Source: SIG701 sp045577175
Lineage (GTDB): Bacteria; Bacillota; Clostridia; Oscillospirales; CAG-272
Reading direction: 5' to 3'
Assembly: GCA_045577175.1 (NCBI GenBank)
Contig: JAZNHT010000047.1
Coordinates: 1-45,860, forward strand
DNA length: 45,860 nt
In this document: positions 8,322-15,117 of the stretch, in pieces
Layout of the letters: each line of letters starts with the position of its first letter
Numbering within the stretch: the first letter of the stretch is position 1
Program-made: the position numbers and the translations under genes
Notes under the pieces: generated by a model
Seen by the model: the letters and a program-made list of their open reading frames with translations, nothing else
The model's database searches: none
What the model was told of the DNA's origin: nothing

Positions 8322-8350
8322 ATTGTACTCGTTTTTTGGCAAAATGTCAA
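8322..8350 (-). promoter_or_regulatory. Sigma-A promoter of the transketolase operon
   Basis: Minus strand: TTGACA (8350-8345), 17-base spacer, TACAAT (8327-8322), with the ribosome site about 45 bases downstream. Confidence 0.8.
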
Positions 8351-8462
8351 TTGCTTTTTTGCTCACAGGCACAATTTATGCGAAATTTTTCGAATTGATG
8401 CAATTTTTGCGCCCGTTTCGCACGGTTTTGGTGATAAAAACAAAAAAAGTATGCCAAAAGAC

Positions 8463-8491
8463 TTGACAAACGCGTTTGATTTTTATATAAT
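8463..8491 (+). promoter_or_regulatory. Sigma-A promoter of tRNA-Ser
   Basis: TTGACA (8463-8468), 17-base spacer, TATAAT (8486-8491), 35 bases before the mature tRNA 5' end. Confidence 0.85.
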
Positions 8492-8526
8492 AGTTGGGCA
8501 AGGCATTGAGAGAGCCACCTTGCTAC

Positions 8527-8618
8527 GGAGAAGTACTCAAGAGGCCGAAGAGGCGCCCCTGCTAAGGGTGTAGGCCGGGTTTACCGGCGCGAGAGTTCAA
8601 ATCTCTCCTTCTCCGCCA
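8527..8618 (+). tRNA. tRNA-Ser (anticodon GCT)
   Basis: A 92-base class II tRNA with encoded CCA. The acceptor arms GGAGAAG (8527-8533) and CTTCTCC (8608-8614) pair perfectly, followed by G-CCA. The anticodon loop CTGCTAA between CGCCC and GGGTG gives anticodon GCT, a long variable arm (GGCCGGGTTTACCGGC region) marks it as serine-type, and GAGAG-TTCAAAT-CTCTC is the T arm. The 3' end is the attachment site of the element to the right; the inserted element restores the sequence exactly, so the tRNA stays functional. Confidence 0.96.
8596..8618 (+). repeat. Left attachment core (attL)
   Basis: The last 23 bases of tRNA-Ser, from the T arm TTCAAAT to the terminal CCA, are repeated exactly at 16139-16161 in the same orientation. 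Sequences on either side of the two copies differ, which sets the limit of the duplication. Confidence 0.9.
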
Positions 8619-8621
8619 TAG

Positions 8622-8658
8622 AAAAAGCCCGTAAAACAAAGCGTTTTCGGGCTTTTTT
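8622..8658. terminator. Terminator after tRNA-Ser, supplied by the element
   Basis: AAAAAGCCCG (8622-8631) pairs with CGGGCTTTTT (8648-8657) and an inner AAAAC/GTTTT stem closes the hairpin; T-runs exist in both directions. It follows the tRNA by four bases and faces the integrase stop at 8709, so it can serve both. Confidence 0.88.
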
Positions 8659-8674
8659 GTTTTGTTTTTTGCGA

Positions 8675-8701
8675 TTTTACCCCAATTTTTACCCCAGATA
8701 G
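8675..8701 (+). repeat. Probable integrase arm-type sites, left end
   Basis: A 27-base segment with two TACCCCA units is found again at 15998-16024 with a single mismatch and in the same orientation. Both copies lie just inside the att cores, the position expected of arm-type binding sites for a lambda-like integrase. Confidence 0.6.
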
Positions 8702-8708
8702 AATTTTA

Positions 8709-9839
8709 TCACTTGATTTTTGCGATGAAATTCTCCATTCGGGCGGCGCTCTCCGCTTTCATTTTTTCGGACACGTGACCGTACACGTCAAGCGTAAAGG
8801 ACGCAGTGGCGTGACCGAGGTTTTCCTGCACCGTCTTCACGCTGTCGCCCTCTTGGAGAGCCGTGACGGCGTAGGTGTGGCGCAGATCATGGAAACGAGC
8901 ATCCGGGCGACCGATACGCCCGGCGATCTTTTTGAAATGCTTCAGCACGGTTTGCGGCGGAATAAAACTGCCGTCCGGGCGGACAAACACAAGATTCCAG
9001 TCGTTTTCCCATGCACGTCCTGCTGTGAGGTATTGACGTTTCTGCTCTGTGAAGATCTCTTTGAGGATCCCCATGACATACGGGGCGGCGGTGATCGTCC
9101 GTGTGCGGTCGTTTTTGGTGGTTGCTATGTAATGGCAGCCGCCTTTTTCTTTTTGCCGTTGGAGTTGCTGCTTGACGGTGATCGTCCCGGCATGGAAGTT
9201 GACCGCCTCCCACGGCAGACCGCAAATCTCGCCCTCTCTCATGCCGGTGAACAGGGCGACGGTAAACAGATCGCGCAGCTGCTCTCCCTCTCTGATCTCG
9301 GTGAGGAATGCTCTGATCTCCGTCTCGGTGAGCGGCTTTATCTCTCGTCGTTCCATGCGCGGCAGCTCGCAGGAGTCGCAGGGGTTGAAACCGATATACC
9401 GCAGTTTTACCGCCTGCGCGAGACACTTGTGCAGAATGCCGTGCACGTTCTTGATGGTCTTCGGGGAGAGTTTCTTTTTCCGGGAGAGGGAGTTATAAAA
9501 CGTCTGTATCTGTGTCGGGTTCAGTTCTTGCAGGCGCACGTGCCCGATGGCGGGCTTGATATGCGTATTCACGCGGCTCTGATACGTGGAATAGGAGAGG
9601 GGCTTGACGGACGGCTGAATGTACTCGGTGAGCCATGTATCCAGCCATACGGCGACGGTGACGCGCTTCGGCTCGAAATACACGCCGTCGTCTGCGGCTT
9701 TCTGTGCGGCACGCATGGCGCGGAGTGCGTCGCTCTGACGGTCGGCGTAGAATGATACACGCTTGCCGCTGATTGTGGCGCGCGCTTCCCAGCGTCCGTC
9801 CGGGCGTTGCCGAACGGTACCGTTATTCTTCGTCGGCAT
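8709..9839 (-). CDS. int: Tyrosine site-specific recombinase (integrase)
   Basis: A 376-residue phage-type integrase. It has an N-terminal AP2-like arm-binding domain (RPDGRWEARATISGKRVSF, about residues 12-30), a core-binding SAM-like domain (about 60-160, YQSRVNTHIKPAIGH) and a catalytic domain with R201 (TGMREGEICGL), K242, H317/R320 (HDLRHT), H343 (LGHA) and the nucleophile Y353 (VYGH). All catalytic residues are present. It should insert and excise the element at the tRNA-Ser 3' end. The ATG at 9839 lies inside the 3' end of the repressor gene (17-bp overlap), with GAGGA 10 bases upstream, so integrase and repressor are transcribed together. Confidence 0.95.
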   Translation of the reverse strand: MPTKNNGTVRQRPDGRWEARATISGKRVSFYADRQSDALRAMRAAQKAADDGVYFEPKRVTVAVWLDTWLTEYIQPSVKPLSYSTYQSRVNTHIKPAIGHVRLQELNPTQIQTFYNSLSRKKKLSPKTIKNVHGILHKCLAQAVKLRYIGFNPCDSCELPRMERREIKPLTETEIRAFLTEIREGEQLRDLFTVALFTGMREGEICGLPWEAVNFHAGTITVKQQLQRQKEKGGCHYIATTKNDRTRTITAAPYVMGILKEIFTEQKRQYLTAGRAWENDWNLVFVRPDGSFIPPQTVLKHFKKIAGRIGRPDARFHDLRHTYAVTALQEGDSVKTVQENLGHATASFTLDVYGHVSEKMKAESAARMENFIAKIK

Positions 9840-10419
9840 GGGTGTGGTCCTCTGCGCCGAGCTTCTTCTTCGCGTCTTTTAATGCTGTTTCCAAAATGTG
9901 ATAGTGCACTGCCTCCGTTACAGATACGGTGGAATCGGCGATGGAAAAGGTTTCGCAGATGTTGTATGAATGCTTTTTCCCTTGTGACGGTGTGCCGGAA
10001 AATGTATCGTGCATCTGTGCAAGTGTCATTTTTGAATGCTTCTGATCGCAGTAAAAATAGAGTGCCAGGCTACTTGCGAGCTCTTTGTTTTCGCACACTT
10101 CGCTGATCGCGGAGAGGGAGCAAACATTTTTCTCGTCTTTGTGTTTCAAAAGCATCTGCACTGCTTTGTCGCTCAGTCCTGTTGCATCCCCGACGGATAC
10201 CGCATCATGCGAACGGTAATCCGCGAGCCCGAGCAGGAAGTCGCTGGTTACGCCGAAATATCGGCTCAGTTTGGCAAGCACTCCAATATCGGGCACACGT
10301 CTGTCTGTTTCGTAGGAAAAAATACTGTTCCGGGCTATGCCCAACTGTTCAGCGAGTTCCCCTTGTGAAAGATCTCGTTCGTTTCTTAGCTGTTTCAAAC
10401 GTTCTCCGAATATGCTCAT
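9823..10419 (-). CDS. XRE/CI-like repressor of the element
   Basis: A 198-residue protein. The N-terminal helix-turn-helix (about residues 1-65) reads FGERLKQLRNERDLSQGELA, then IARNSIFSYETDRRVPDIGVL and the SDFLLGLADY end typical of Cro/C1 (HTH_3) domains. The rest is helical and lacks a recognisable LexA-type Ser-Lys peptidase, so induction may not go through RecA cleavage. The start ATG at 10419 has AGGTGAT upstream; a GTG three codons earlier is less likely. It is divergent from the early operon with two consensus promoters between them and overlaps int. The role is inferred: maintenance of the integrated state. Confidence 0.88.
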   Translation of the reverse strand: MSIFGERLKQLRNERDLSQGELAEQLGIARNSIFSYETDRRVPDIGVLAKLSRYFGVTSDFLLGLADYRSHDAVSVGDATGLSDKAVQMLLKHKDEKNVCSLSAISEVCENKELASSLALYFYCDQKHSKMTLAQMHDTFSGTPSQGKKHSYNICETFSIADSTVSVTEAVHYHILETALKDAKKKLGAEDHTHADEE

Positions 10420-10438
10420 GTTTATCACCTCATAAGGC

Positions 10439-10467
10439 AGTATAACACAGATTCACACGATTGTCAA
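10439..10467 (-). promoter_or_regulatory. Promoter of the repressor-integrase operon
   Basis: Minus strand: TTGACA (10467-10462), 17-base spacer, TATACT (10444-10439). Confidence 0.82.
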
Positions 10468-10509
10468 CACAAACAAATTCAATTTGACACAATGCTGTGC
10501 TGTGAAATG

Positions 10510-10538
10510 TTGACAAACGCAAGAATGTGTGCTATAAT
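10510..10538 (+). promoter_or_regulatory. Early promoter of the element
   Basis: TTGACA (10510-10515), 17-base spacer, TATAAT (10533-10538): a full consensus promoter. The region 10445-10560 between the two divergent promoters is rich in TGTG/CACA half-sites (GTGTGAATCTGTGT, TTGACACAATG, GAATGTGTGC, AACACACAAACTTGTG), likely repressor operators. Confidence 0.85.
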
Positions 10539-10578
10539 GATCTCGCAACACACAAACTTGTGAATGGAGGCAGATGGA

Positions 10579-11247
10579 ATGAAACCATACACCACAATTC
10601 CAACGGCACAGTTATCCACGGACGAATGGCGGCGGCTGCGGCAGAGAGGGATCGGCGGATCGGACGCAGCGCACGTCGTTCTCTCGCCGGAGCAATTCCG
10701 ATATGCAGATCCTGCAAAGATCTTCCGCGAAAAGACGGATGCCCTCTCTGCGGAGGAGGAATCTTTGCCGTGCATGATCGGACACGCGCTGGAGGGATTA
10801 TGCGCGCGGCTCTTTGAGAGGGAAACGGGGCGCACGGTGCGCCGCATGAATCAGATGCTCGTATCTCGTGAACACCCGTACATGATCGCCGATATTGACC
10901 GAAAACTATGCGGCGTGTCGGAGGGACTGGAATGTAAGTGCGTCGGGCAGTTTTCCGCGCGGCGGAAGATCGAGGATCCCGAAACGGGGGAAAGCCGGTG
11001 GATCGACATTTTTGAGAGCGGCGACGCGGAGACGGTTTTCACCTACAAGCCGGAATGGTACATGCAAGTGCAGCACTATCTTTCCGTGACAGGGTGGAAC
11101 AAGTGGCATCTTGCCGTCATCGTACTGAACAATCGCTTCTGTCGGTACGAAGTGGCGCGGGACGAGGATCTGATCGGCGTGCTGCGTGAATCTGAAGCGG
11201 AATTTTGGAATCTCGTGTGTAAGCGCGAAAATATTTGGGAGGTTTGA
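10579..11247 (+). CDS. YqaJ-family phage exonuclease/recombinase
   Basis: A 222-residue protein with the lambda-exonuclease-like YqaJ fold: RRGIGGSDA-type start (QRGIGGSDAAHVVL), GHALEGLCARLFERETG, the metal-binding Asp in PYMIADIDRKL, and GLECKCVG (the ExK motif). QVQHYLSVTGWNKWHLAV closes the core. It resects double-stranded DNA for phage-type recombination. The ATG at 10579 has GGAGG with 8-base spacing; an upstream in-frame ATG at 10564 overlaps that site. First gene of the early operon and in tandem with a conserved phage protein in the place usually held by an annealing protein. Confidence 0.9.
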   Translation: MKPYTTIPTAQLSTDEWRRLRQRGIGGSDAAHVVLSPEQFRYADPAKIFREKTDALSAEEESLPCMIGHALEGLCARLFERETGRTVRRMNQMLVSREHPYMIADIDRKLCGVSEGLECKCVGQFSARRKIEDPETGESRWIDIFESGDAETVFTYKPEWYMQVQHYLSVTGWNKWHLAVIVLNNRFCRYEVARDEDLIGVLRESEAEFWNLVCKRENIWEV

Positions 11248-11249
11248 GA

Positions 11250-12008
11250 ATGGAACTGACACTCGGTAAATCATTGTTTGCAGGCGCACAGCCGCTTGCG
11301 GAGCACAGCCTTGATCTTTCGACCGTTCGGGAGATTTACGGCGAAATTCTTTCCGCGCAGGAGGAGGTCGGCGGCACGGTCACGTATCGCGCCAAGGTAG
11401 CGGCAGGCGGTGGGAAGATGTTTGAGATCCTTACAGGGGATGAGGCGGCGGACACGGCGGTGCAGTCGATCGTTGGCGTGGTGATACACGAACAGAAGTG
11501 CAGCGCATACTTCGAGGGAGAGGGCAATTCTCCGCCGCTGTGCTCGTCTATGGACTGGACGTATGGCATGGAGAGGGAAAGCGGCGACGTGCGCCGCTGC
11601 GCAGATTGTCCCCGTCATGAATTTGGATCGGCAGAAAAGGGCGGAGGAAAGGCGTGCAAAGACATGATCCGTCTGTATATTCTCACGGAGGGCGCACCGC
11701 TTCCGCTGCTGCTTGCTCTGCCGCCGACGTCGCTGAAAAACTGGCAGAATTACCGCCTGGCAACGCTTGCGCCGCGCAGGCTCAAGGCTTCGGACGTGGT
11801 GACGGAGTTTTCCCTCTCCCCGGCGACGAATGCGGCGGGAATCAAGTACAGCGTGGTGAAGCCGAAACTGCTTGGACGTGTGAGCGAGGAGGCGCGGACG
11901 GTCGTTACGATGTTCGCCTCCGGCATCAAATCCGCAGTAAGCGGGGACGCAGTGACGGGCGAGGATTACAACAGGGAAACGGTCAAGGAGGGCGCGGATG
12001 CGGAGTAA
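11250..12008 (+). CDS. Conserved phage early protein, possible ssDNA-related partner of YqaJ
   Basis: A 252-residue protein of a family common next to recombination genes in Firmicutes phages. A central segment has four Cys in the order CSSMDW, RRCADCPRHEFGS, KACKDM, suggestive of a zinc site, followed by RLYILTEGAPLPLLLALPPTSLKNWQNY and a C-terminal VVTEFSLSPATNAAGIKYS beta stretch. I do not recognise a named domain. Its position after YqaJ suggests single-strand binding or annealing; this is inference. The ATG at 11250 has GGGAGG seven bases upstream and lies two bases after the YqaJ stop. Confidence 0.72.
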   Translation: MELTLGKSLFAGAQPLAEHSLDLSTVREIYGEILSAQEEVGGTVTYRAKVAAGGGKMFEILTGDEAADTAVQSIVGVVIHEQKCSAYFEGEGNSPPLCSSMDWTYGMERESGDVRRCADCPRHEFGSAEKGGGKACKDMIRLYILTEGAPLPLLLALPPTSLKNWQNYRLATLAPRRLKASDVVTEFSLSPATNAAGIKYSVVKPKLLGRVSEEARTVVTMFASGIKSAVSGDAVTGEDYNRETVKEGADAE

Positions 12009-12348
12009 AGCGGAAAGCTATCTCGTGAACGATATTATCCGCGCACTGTACCCGCACTGCCGACTTGAGAGGCATAACGTCGGAAAATTCTACACCGCCG
12101 ACGGTCGCGCGGTCTATGCAGGACCGCCGAAAGGATACCCGGATTTATCGGGGAATCTTCGGGGGAATGGACGGGCGGTATACATCGAGGCGAAGATCAG
12201 ACCAAACAAACCGACGCCGGAGCAGCTCGCATACCTTGAGGCACGGCGCGCAGAGGGCGCGTTGGCAGGTGTATGTTACTCGGTGAGTGACGCACTCGCT
12301 CTGATCGGATACGGAAACACAAACAACACAGAGGAGAAAGGATTTTGA
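11998..12348 (+). CDS. VRR-NUC domain nuclease
   Basis: A 116-residue stand-alone VRR-NUC protein. RHNVGKF at residues 24-30, GPPKGYPDLSG and GRAVYIEAKIRPNKPTPEQLAYLE supply the restriction-fold PD...ExK active site (D of YPDL, E and K of IEAK). Phage members are structure-specific nucleases, probably for recombination intermediates. The ATG at 11998 overlaps the end of the previous gene by 11 bases and has GGAGG at good spacing. Confidence 0.9.
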   Translation: MRSKAESYLVNDIIRALYPHCRLERHNVGKFYTADGRAVYAGPPKGYPDLSGNLRGNGRAVYIEAKIRPNKPTPEQLAYLEARRAEGALAGVCYSVSDALALIGYGNTNNTEEKGF

Positions 12349-12350
12349 AC

Positions 12351-12554
12351 ATGACAGGAACGAACACACAGACGACGGAAAAGGTCGCTGTAAGCGTAAA
12401 AGAGATGTCGCAGATGCTCGGCATCAACATTCAAAGTGCATACGAATTGACACGGCGCAAGGGCTTCCCCGCAATCCGCGTAACGGCACGCCGCATCATC
12501 ATCCCCGTGGATGCTTTGAATCGCTGGCTGAACAGTGAGGGGATCGGTGGGTAA
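12351..12554 (+). CDS. Excisionase-like helix-turn-helix protein
   Basis: A 67-residue winged-helix protein of the MerR/Xis (HTH_17) type: VSVKEMSQMLGINIQSAYELTRRKGFPAIRV, then RRIIIPVDALNRWLNSE. Such proteins either bend att DNA to favour excision or act as small regulators. ATG at 12351 has GGAGAAAGGA upstream; it begins three bases after the VRR-NUC stop. Confidence 0.82.
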   Translation: MTGTNTQTTEKVAVSVKEMSQMLGINIQSAYELTRRKGFPAIRVTARRIIIPVDALNRWLNSEGIGG

Positions 12555-12557
12555 GTC

Positions 12558-13346
12558 GTGGCTGATAAGGGATTTTTGTTCTTCCGCGATTGGTACGAAC
12601 CTATGCGGCAACTGCCGGCGGAAGAATTTAAGACAATATTCTACGCCATGATTGATTATCAAGAGAACGACGTTCCGCCGCCGTCGTTCTCTGGCGCGCT
12701 CGGCATTATTTCCGCCTTTGTTTTTCCGCAGCTTGAACGACGGAAATTGTGTTCAAAGGCAGGCAAGGCGGGAATGCAAAAACGCTGGAAAGAGAATGCT
12801 GCTTCTCCCCCTTTTGTTGGTGTTAATAACGATGTTAATAACAAAACGATAGCACAAGACAAAGACAAAGACAAAGACAAAGACATAGACATAGACGAAG
12901 ACAACGCGCGCCCGCACGATGCGCCCGCGCGTGGCGCGCACGCGCGCGAGAGGTCGTCGTCAGAGAGCGATGAAGAAAGCGACGAGGAGGCGGAGCACGT
13001 GTTTCGGCTATACGGTGAGCTGTGTCCCTCTCTTGCACAGACCAGCGGAATGAGCGAAAAGCAACGTGCACAGATCTCCGAGGCGTTGGCAGTCAGATCC
13101 CCGGAGGATCTTCGGGTGCTGTTTACCAAGGCGGAGGAAACGCCGTTTTTGCGTGGAGAGGGCGCAAAGGGATGGCGTGCCTCTCTCGGATGGCTGCTTG
13201 TGAATGCGGATCGGGTGCTCGGCGGGGAGTTTGATTCGTACGAGAGAGAGGACGGAGACAGCAGCTCGTTTGACACGGATGAATTTTTCGCCGCTGCTTT
13301 GGCGAGAACATATTCTCACGAGGTACAGGGGGTAGGTGCATGGTAA
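12558..13346 (+). CDS. DUF6291-like phage replication-region protein
   Basis: A 262-residue protein. The N-terminal ~70 residues (FLFFRDWYEPMRQLPAEEFKTIFYAMIDY) match the phage DUF6291 domain seen in replisome-organiser-like proteins. A low-complexity linker follows: DKDKDKDKDIDIDEDN, encoded by a six-base repeat at about 12858-12899, and then a Ser/Glu-rich, Arg-rich stretch. The C-terminal ~90 residues (VFRLYGELCPSL...TPFLRGEGAKGWRASLGWLL) resemble the end of phage replication proteins. The start is a GTG at 12558 right after the previous stop. A replication-initiation role is inferred from place and family. Confidence 0.72.
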   Translation: MADKGFLFFRDWYEPMRQLPAEEFKTIFYAMIDYQENDVPPPSFSGALGIISAFVFPQLERRKLCSKAGKAGMQKRWKENAASPPFVGVNNDVNNKTIAQDKDKDKDKDIDIDEDNARPHDAPARGAHARERSSSESDEESDEEAEHVFRLYGELCPSLAQTSGMSEKQRAQISEALAVRSPEDLRVLFTKAEETPFLRGEGAKGWRASLGWLLVNADRVLGGEFDSYEREDGDSSSFDTDEFFAAALARTYSHEVQGVGAW

Positions 13347-13738
13347 CGAGGAAACAGATCAGAGAGTTCAGATTCTGGAAGAAAGAGCTTCAGGCTCTCC
13401 GTGCGATGATTCGGCAGGCAGAGTTGGACGCGCGCACGGGCGGCGGCAGAAGCGGCGACGAACGGCGCGCACGCGAGAGGGCGGCGCGTTATGAACGCAT
13501 GGCGGAAGCGGTCGCAAAGGAACAGGCGAGAATCGAGGCGGAGATCTCCGCTTTACATAATTCCCGACAGCGGCACGTGCTGTATTGCCGGTATATCCTT
13601 GGATGGAGCCGTGTGAAGACGGCGTGTGATATGGGCGTGTCGGAGAGCATGGTGTCCAAGATTATTGCGGCGGGGATCGCCGAGCTGGAGCGAGGATCAG
13701 AGGATGCGCATTCTCGCGCCGGTGACGGAGAGGGATGA
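13340..13738 (+). CDS. ArpU/sigma-region-4-like phage transcription regulator
   Basis: A 132-residue protein: a basic, coiled-coil-prone N-terminal two thirds (RFWKKELQALRAMIRQAEL, ERMAEAVAKEQARIEAEISAL) and a C-terminal helix-turn-helix (RQRHVLYCRYILGWSRVKTA, MGVSESMVSKIIAAGIAELE) like sigma-70 region 4. Such proteins commonly end the early operon of Firmicutes phages and turn on late genes. Here no late genes follow, so its target may be elsewhere, for example a helper phage; that is inference. ATG at 13340 overlaps the previous stop. Confidence 0.75.
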   Translation: MVTRKQIREFRFWKKELQALRAMIRQAELDARTGGGRSGDERRARERAARYERMAEAVAKEQARIEAEISALHNSRQRHVLYCRYILGWSRVKTACDMGVSESMVSKIIAAGIAELERGSEDAHSRAGDGEG

Positions 13739-13811
13739 ACATGCGCGAGGATCGAGGCGGTGCGAACTGTTCGAAAATACCGAATAGTTGCTCAATTACC
13801 AAACGTCTGTG

Positions 13812-13843
13812 TAAAAAAGCGGAGAGGGCGGCAATCCCTCTCC
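13812..13843 (-). terminator. Terminator of the small reverse-strand operon
   Basis: Minus strand: GGAGAGGG (13843-13836) pairs with CCCTCTCC (13828-13821), followed by GCTTTTTT. It lies 14 bases after the stop of the 13857-14060 gene. Confidence 0.85.
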
Positions 13844-13856
13844 GGTGTGTGATTTG

Positions 13857-14060
13857 TTATGTGTCACTGTTTTCTGTGGCACCGTCTTGATAATCGCTCC
13901 AAATCTCTTGAACGGTGCGGCCGCTGTTCAGCTGCTCGGCGGAAAAGCGGAGAAACTGTATAAAGTCCTCTTTCGGGCTTGAGAGTTTTCGGGTGATCTT
14001 CTCCACCTGTTCCGGCGTCAGACGCAGGATGTAATCAAGCAGCTCCTCCTTTGCGCTCAT
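13857..14060 (-). CDS. Small element protein, unknown
   Basis: A 67-residue soluble, helical protein: MSAKEELLDYILRLTPEQVEKI, then FIQFLRFSAEQLNSGRTVQE and an acidic end. No recognised domain. Its ATG overlaps the stop of the preceding 43-residue gene (ATGA), so the two are translationally coupled; it is the last gene before the terminator. Confidence 0.65.
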   Translation of the reverse strand: MSAKEELLDYILRLTPEQVEKITRKLSSPKEDFIQFLRFSAEQLNSGRTVQEIWSDYQDGATENSDT

Positions 14061-14188
14061 GCTTTTCGCCCTGCGTTGCGTGCATACGCTTCTGCGGTGA
14101 AGTTGTCGATGGCGCGGAGTGCGTTCACGGCGCGGCGGAGCTTGAACGCGAGCACCGTGCCGTTGTCGTAAAATTCTGTATCAGTCAT
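14057..14188 (-). CDS. 43-residue element protein, unknown
   Basis: A short gene reading MTDTEFYDNGTVLAFKLRRA at the start, then a helical, basic C-terminus ending RNAGRKA. The start ATG at 14188 has GGAG with 9-base spacing, and its stop overlaps the next ATG by four bases. This tight coupling on both sides is the main evidence that it is real. No function can be assigned. Confidence 0.65.
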   Translation of the reverse strand: MTDTEFYDNGTVLAFKLRRAVNALRAIDNFTAEAYARNAGRKA

Positions 14189-14212
14189 TTTTTTGTTCTC
14201 CTGTCAGTTGAT

Positions 14213-14488
14213 TTATGCCACGGTGAGGCGGTGGGTTGAGGTACGTTTCGTGTACTGAGCGTACAGATCGGCGTGCGTCTTCTTGAACGCAGCGGAATCG
14301 AAGCGGCTGCTTGTCACGGTTTGGTATCGCACTTTGTATGCACCGACACGGATCTCCTCCGTGCCTTTTTCTTTCATGTGCTCCTTCAGAGCCTTGCGGA
14401 TTTCCTCCGCTTCTTCTTCGGCTTCTTCGATCAGCATCTCAAGCTCCTTGAGCGTGCGGATTTTGGTGTAGATTTCGTTCTCAGACAT
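14213..14488 (-). CDS. Small coiled-coil phage protein
   Basis: A 91-residue protein with a highly charged helical N-terminus (LKELEMLIEEAEEEAEEIRK, likely coiled coil) followed by a beta segment (GAYKVRYQTVTSSRFDSAAF) and a basic end. Similar small proteins occur in clostridial prophages without known function. Its ATG has GGAG eight bases upstream. First of three reverse-strand genes ending at 13857; it may be transcribed through from the RHH gene promoter at 14849-14877. Confidence 0.7.
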   Translation of the reverse strand: MSENEIYTKIRTLKELEMLIEEAEEEAEEIRKALKEHMKEKGTEEIRVGAYKVRYQTVTSSRFDSAAFKKTHADLYAQYTKRTSTHRLTVA

Positions 14489-14523
14489 AAAAATATCTCC
14501 TGCATAAAATTTTGTTGAAACAC

Positions 14524-14553
14524 TTGCAGGAGGTCGGTTTCTTGTGGTATAAT
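14524..14553 (+). promoter_or_regulatory. Extended -10 promoter of a candidate small RNA
   Basis: TATAAT (14548-14553) preceded by TGG (extended -10), with a weak -35 TTGCAG at 18-base spacing. It points into the gap between two reverse-strand genes where no forward reading frame exists. Confidence 0.6.
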
Positions 14554-14559
14554 AGATTT

Positions 14560-14654
14560 ACCGCAAAAACCGGTTCCGCAAGGTTTCGGGGATTGTTGGT
14601 GGGTTGAATAGTCGGATGCGGTCGCCAAACTTTATCCGGCTATTCTTTTATTTT
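14560..14654 (+). ncRNA. Candidate small RNA with intrinsic terminator
   Basis: About 95 bases from the promoter above to a 12-bp hairpin (GAATAGTCGGAT 14606-14617 with ATCCGGCTATTC 14634-14645, one G-U pair) followed by TTTTATTTT. An upstream stem AAACC/GGTTT can form near 14569-14587. It is antisense to the intergenic part of the reverse-strand operon and just touches the stop codon of the RHH gene (14648). It may regulate that operon; the target is inference. Confidence 0.55.
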
Positions 14655-14815
14655 CCCAAAAGCAAACGAATACCTCTGCGGATTGCCTCGGCTCTTGTGA
14701 CAGTATTGCTTTGACAATACTTGTCCAGTTCCGCAGCAGTTGCGTCATCAAGTCGTACTTTGATGTCATTTCGGAGAGGGCTTTCTGCCTTTGGTCTTCC
14801 CATTCGTGGAGCCAC
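14648..14815 (-). CDS. Ribbon-helix-helix (CopG/Arc-type) DNA-binding protein
   Basis: A 55-residue protein whose core reads NDIKVRLDDATAAELDKYCQ, then TRAEAIRRGIRLLL, the standard ribbon-helix-helix layout (one DNA-contacting strand and two helices). The start is GTG at 14815, with AGGTGAT seven bases upstream; an in-frame ATG at 14803 lacks a ribosome site. Its promoter (14849-14877) is flanked by two copies of TGAGTTCC, probable autoregulatory operators. A longer frame at 14632-14844 on the same strand is a shadow. It probably represses its own operon and perhaps the element's other genes. Confidence 0.8.
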   Translation of the reverse strand: MAPRMGRPKAESPLRNDIKVRLDDATAAELDKYCQSNTVTRAEAIRRGIRLLLGK

Positions 14816-14832
14816 TGTATCACCTCACTTTT

Positions 14833-14877
14833 TGAGTTCCACAATCACATTATACATTGTGAGTTCCGAAAAGTCAA
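14833..14877 (-). promoter_or_regulatory. Promoter and probable operators of the RHH gene
   Basis: Minus strand: TTGACT (14877-14872), 17-base spacer, TATAAT (14854-14849). Two direct copies of GGAACTCA (plus strand TGAGTTCC at 14833-14840 and 14860-14867), 27 bases apart, flank the -10 box, the usual arrangement for RHH repressor sites. Confidence 0.72.
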
Positions 14878-15026
14878 TACCTTTTGCGAAAAAAGTTCGG
14901 ACATTGTTTCGTCCCTCCGTTATAAAAAGTTTTGGGGGTGCTTGCCATGCGTGCCTTGATCCCCCTGCACATATCGGTGTCGCAAGTTGCCGGGTTTGGT
15001 CATCGGGTTTCCGTCCCTGTGATACT

Positions 15027-15055
15027 ATTATAGCACTAATTTTTAGTGCTGTCAA
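15027..15055 (-). promoter_or_regulatory. Leftward promoter of the second switch
   Basis: Minus strand: TTGACA (15055-15050), 17-base spacer, TATAAT (15032-15027). The whole spacer is the palindrome GCACTAATTTTTAGTGC. The transcript would run toward the RHH gene through about 170 bases with only tiny reading frames (27 and 19 codons, the second with a GGAGGG site at about 14915). Confidence 0.8.
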
Positions 15056-15117
15056 CATGGCAAAGTGCACGAATTTTTAGTGCGTGAATTGTGCATGTTT
15101 GCACTTGAAATTAGTGT
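15033..15117. promoter_or_regulatory. Three operators at exact 34-bp spacing
   Basis: GCACTAATTTTTAGTGC (15033-15049), GCACGAATTTTTAGTGC (15067-15083) and GCACTTGAAATTAGTGT (15101-15117) begin exactly 34 bases apart. The first fills the spacer of the leftward promoter and the third overlaps the -35 of the rightward promoter, as in lambdoid OR-type switches. A further GTGCATGTTTGCAC palindrome lies at 15091-15104. Confidence 0.75.

Noticed and set aside
14632..14844. 70-residue reverse-strand frame
   Set aside because: The overlapping frame 14648-14815 gives a clear ribbon-helix-helix protein with a well placed ribosome site, so this one is the shadow.
14825..15070. 81-residue reverse-strand frame across the second switch
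   Set aside because: Its start lies upstream of the leftward promoter and it spans another promoter and operators; no domain is visible.
15033..15117. Three regularly spaced palindromes considered as a short CRISPR
   Set aside because: Repeats are 17 bp with promoter boxes inside them and 17-base intervals; no cas gene is present, and the operator explanation fits.
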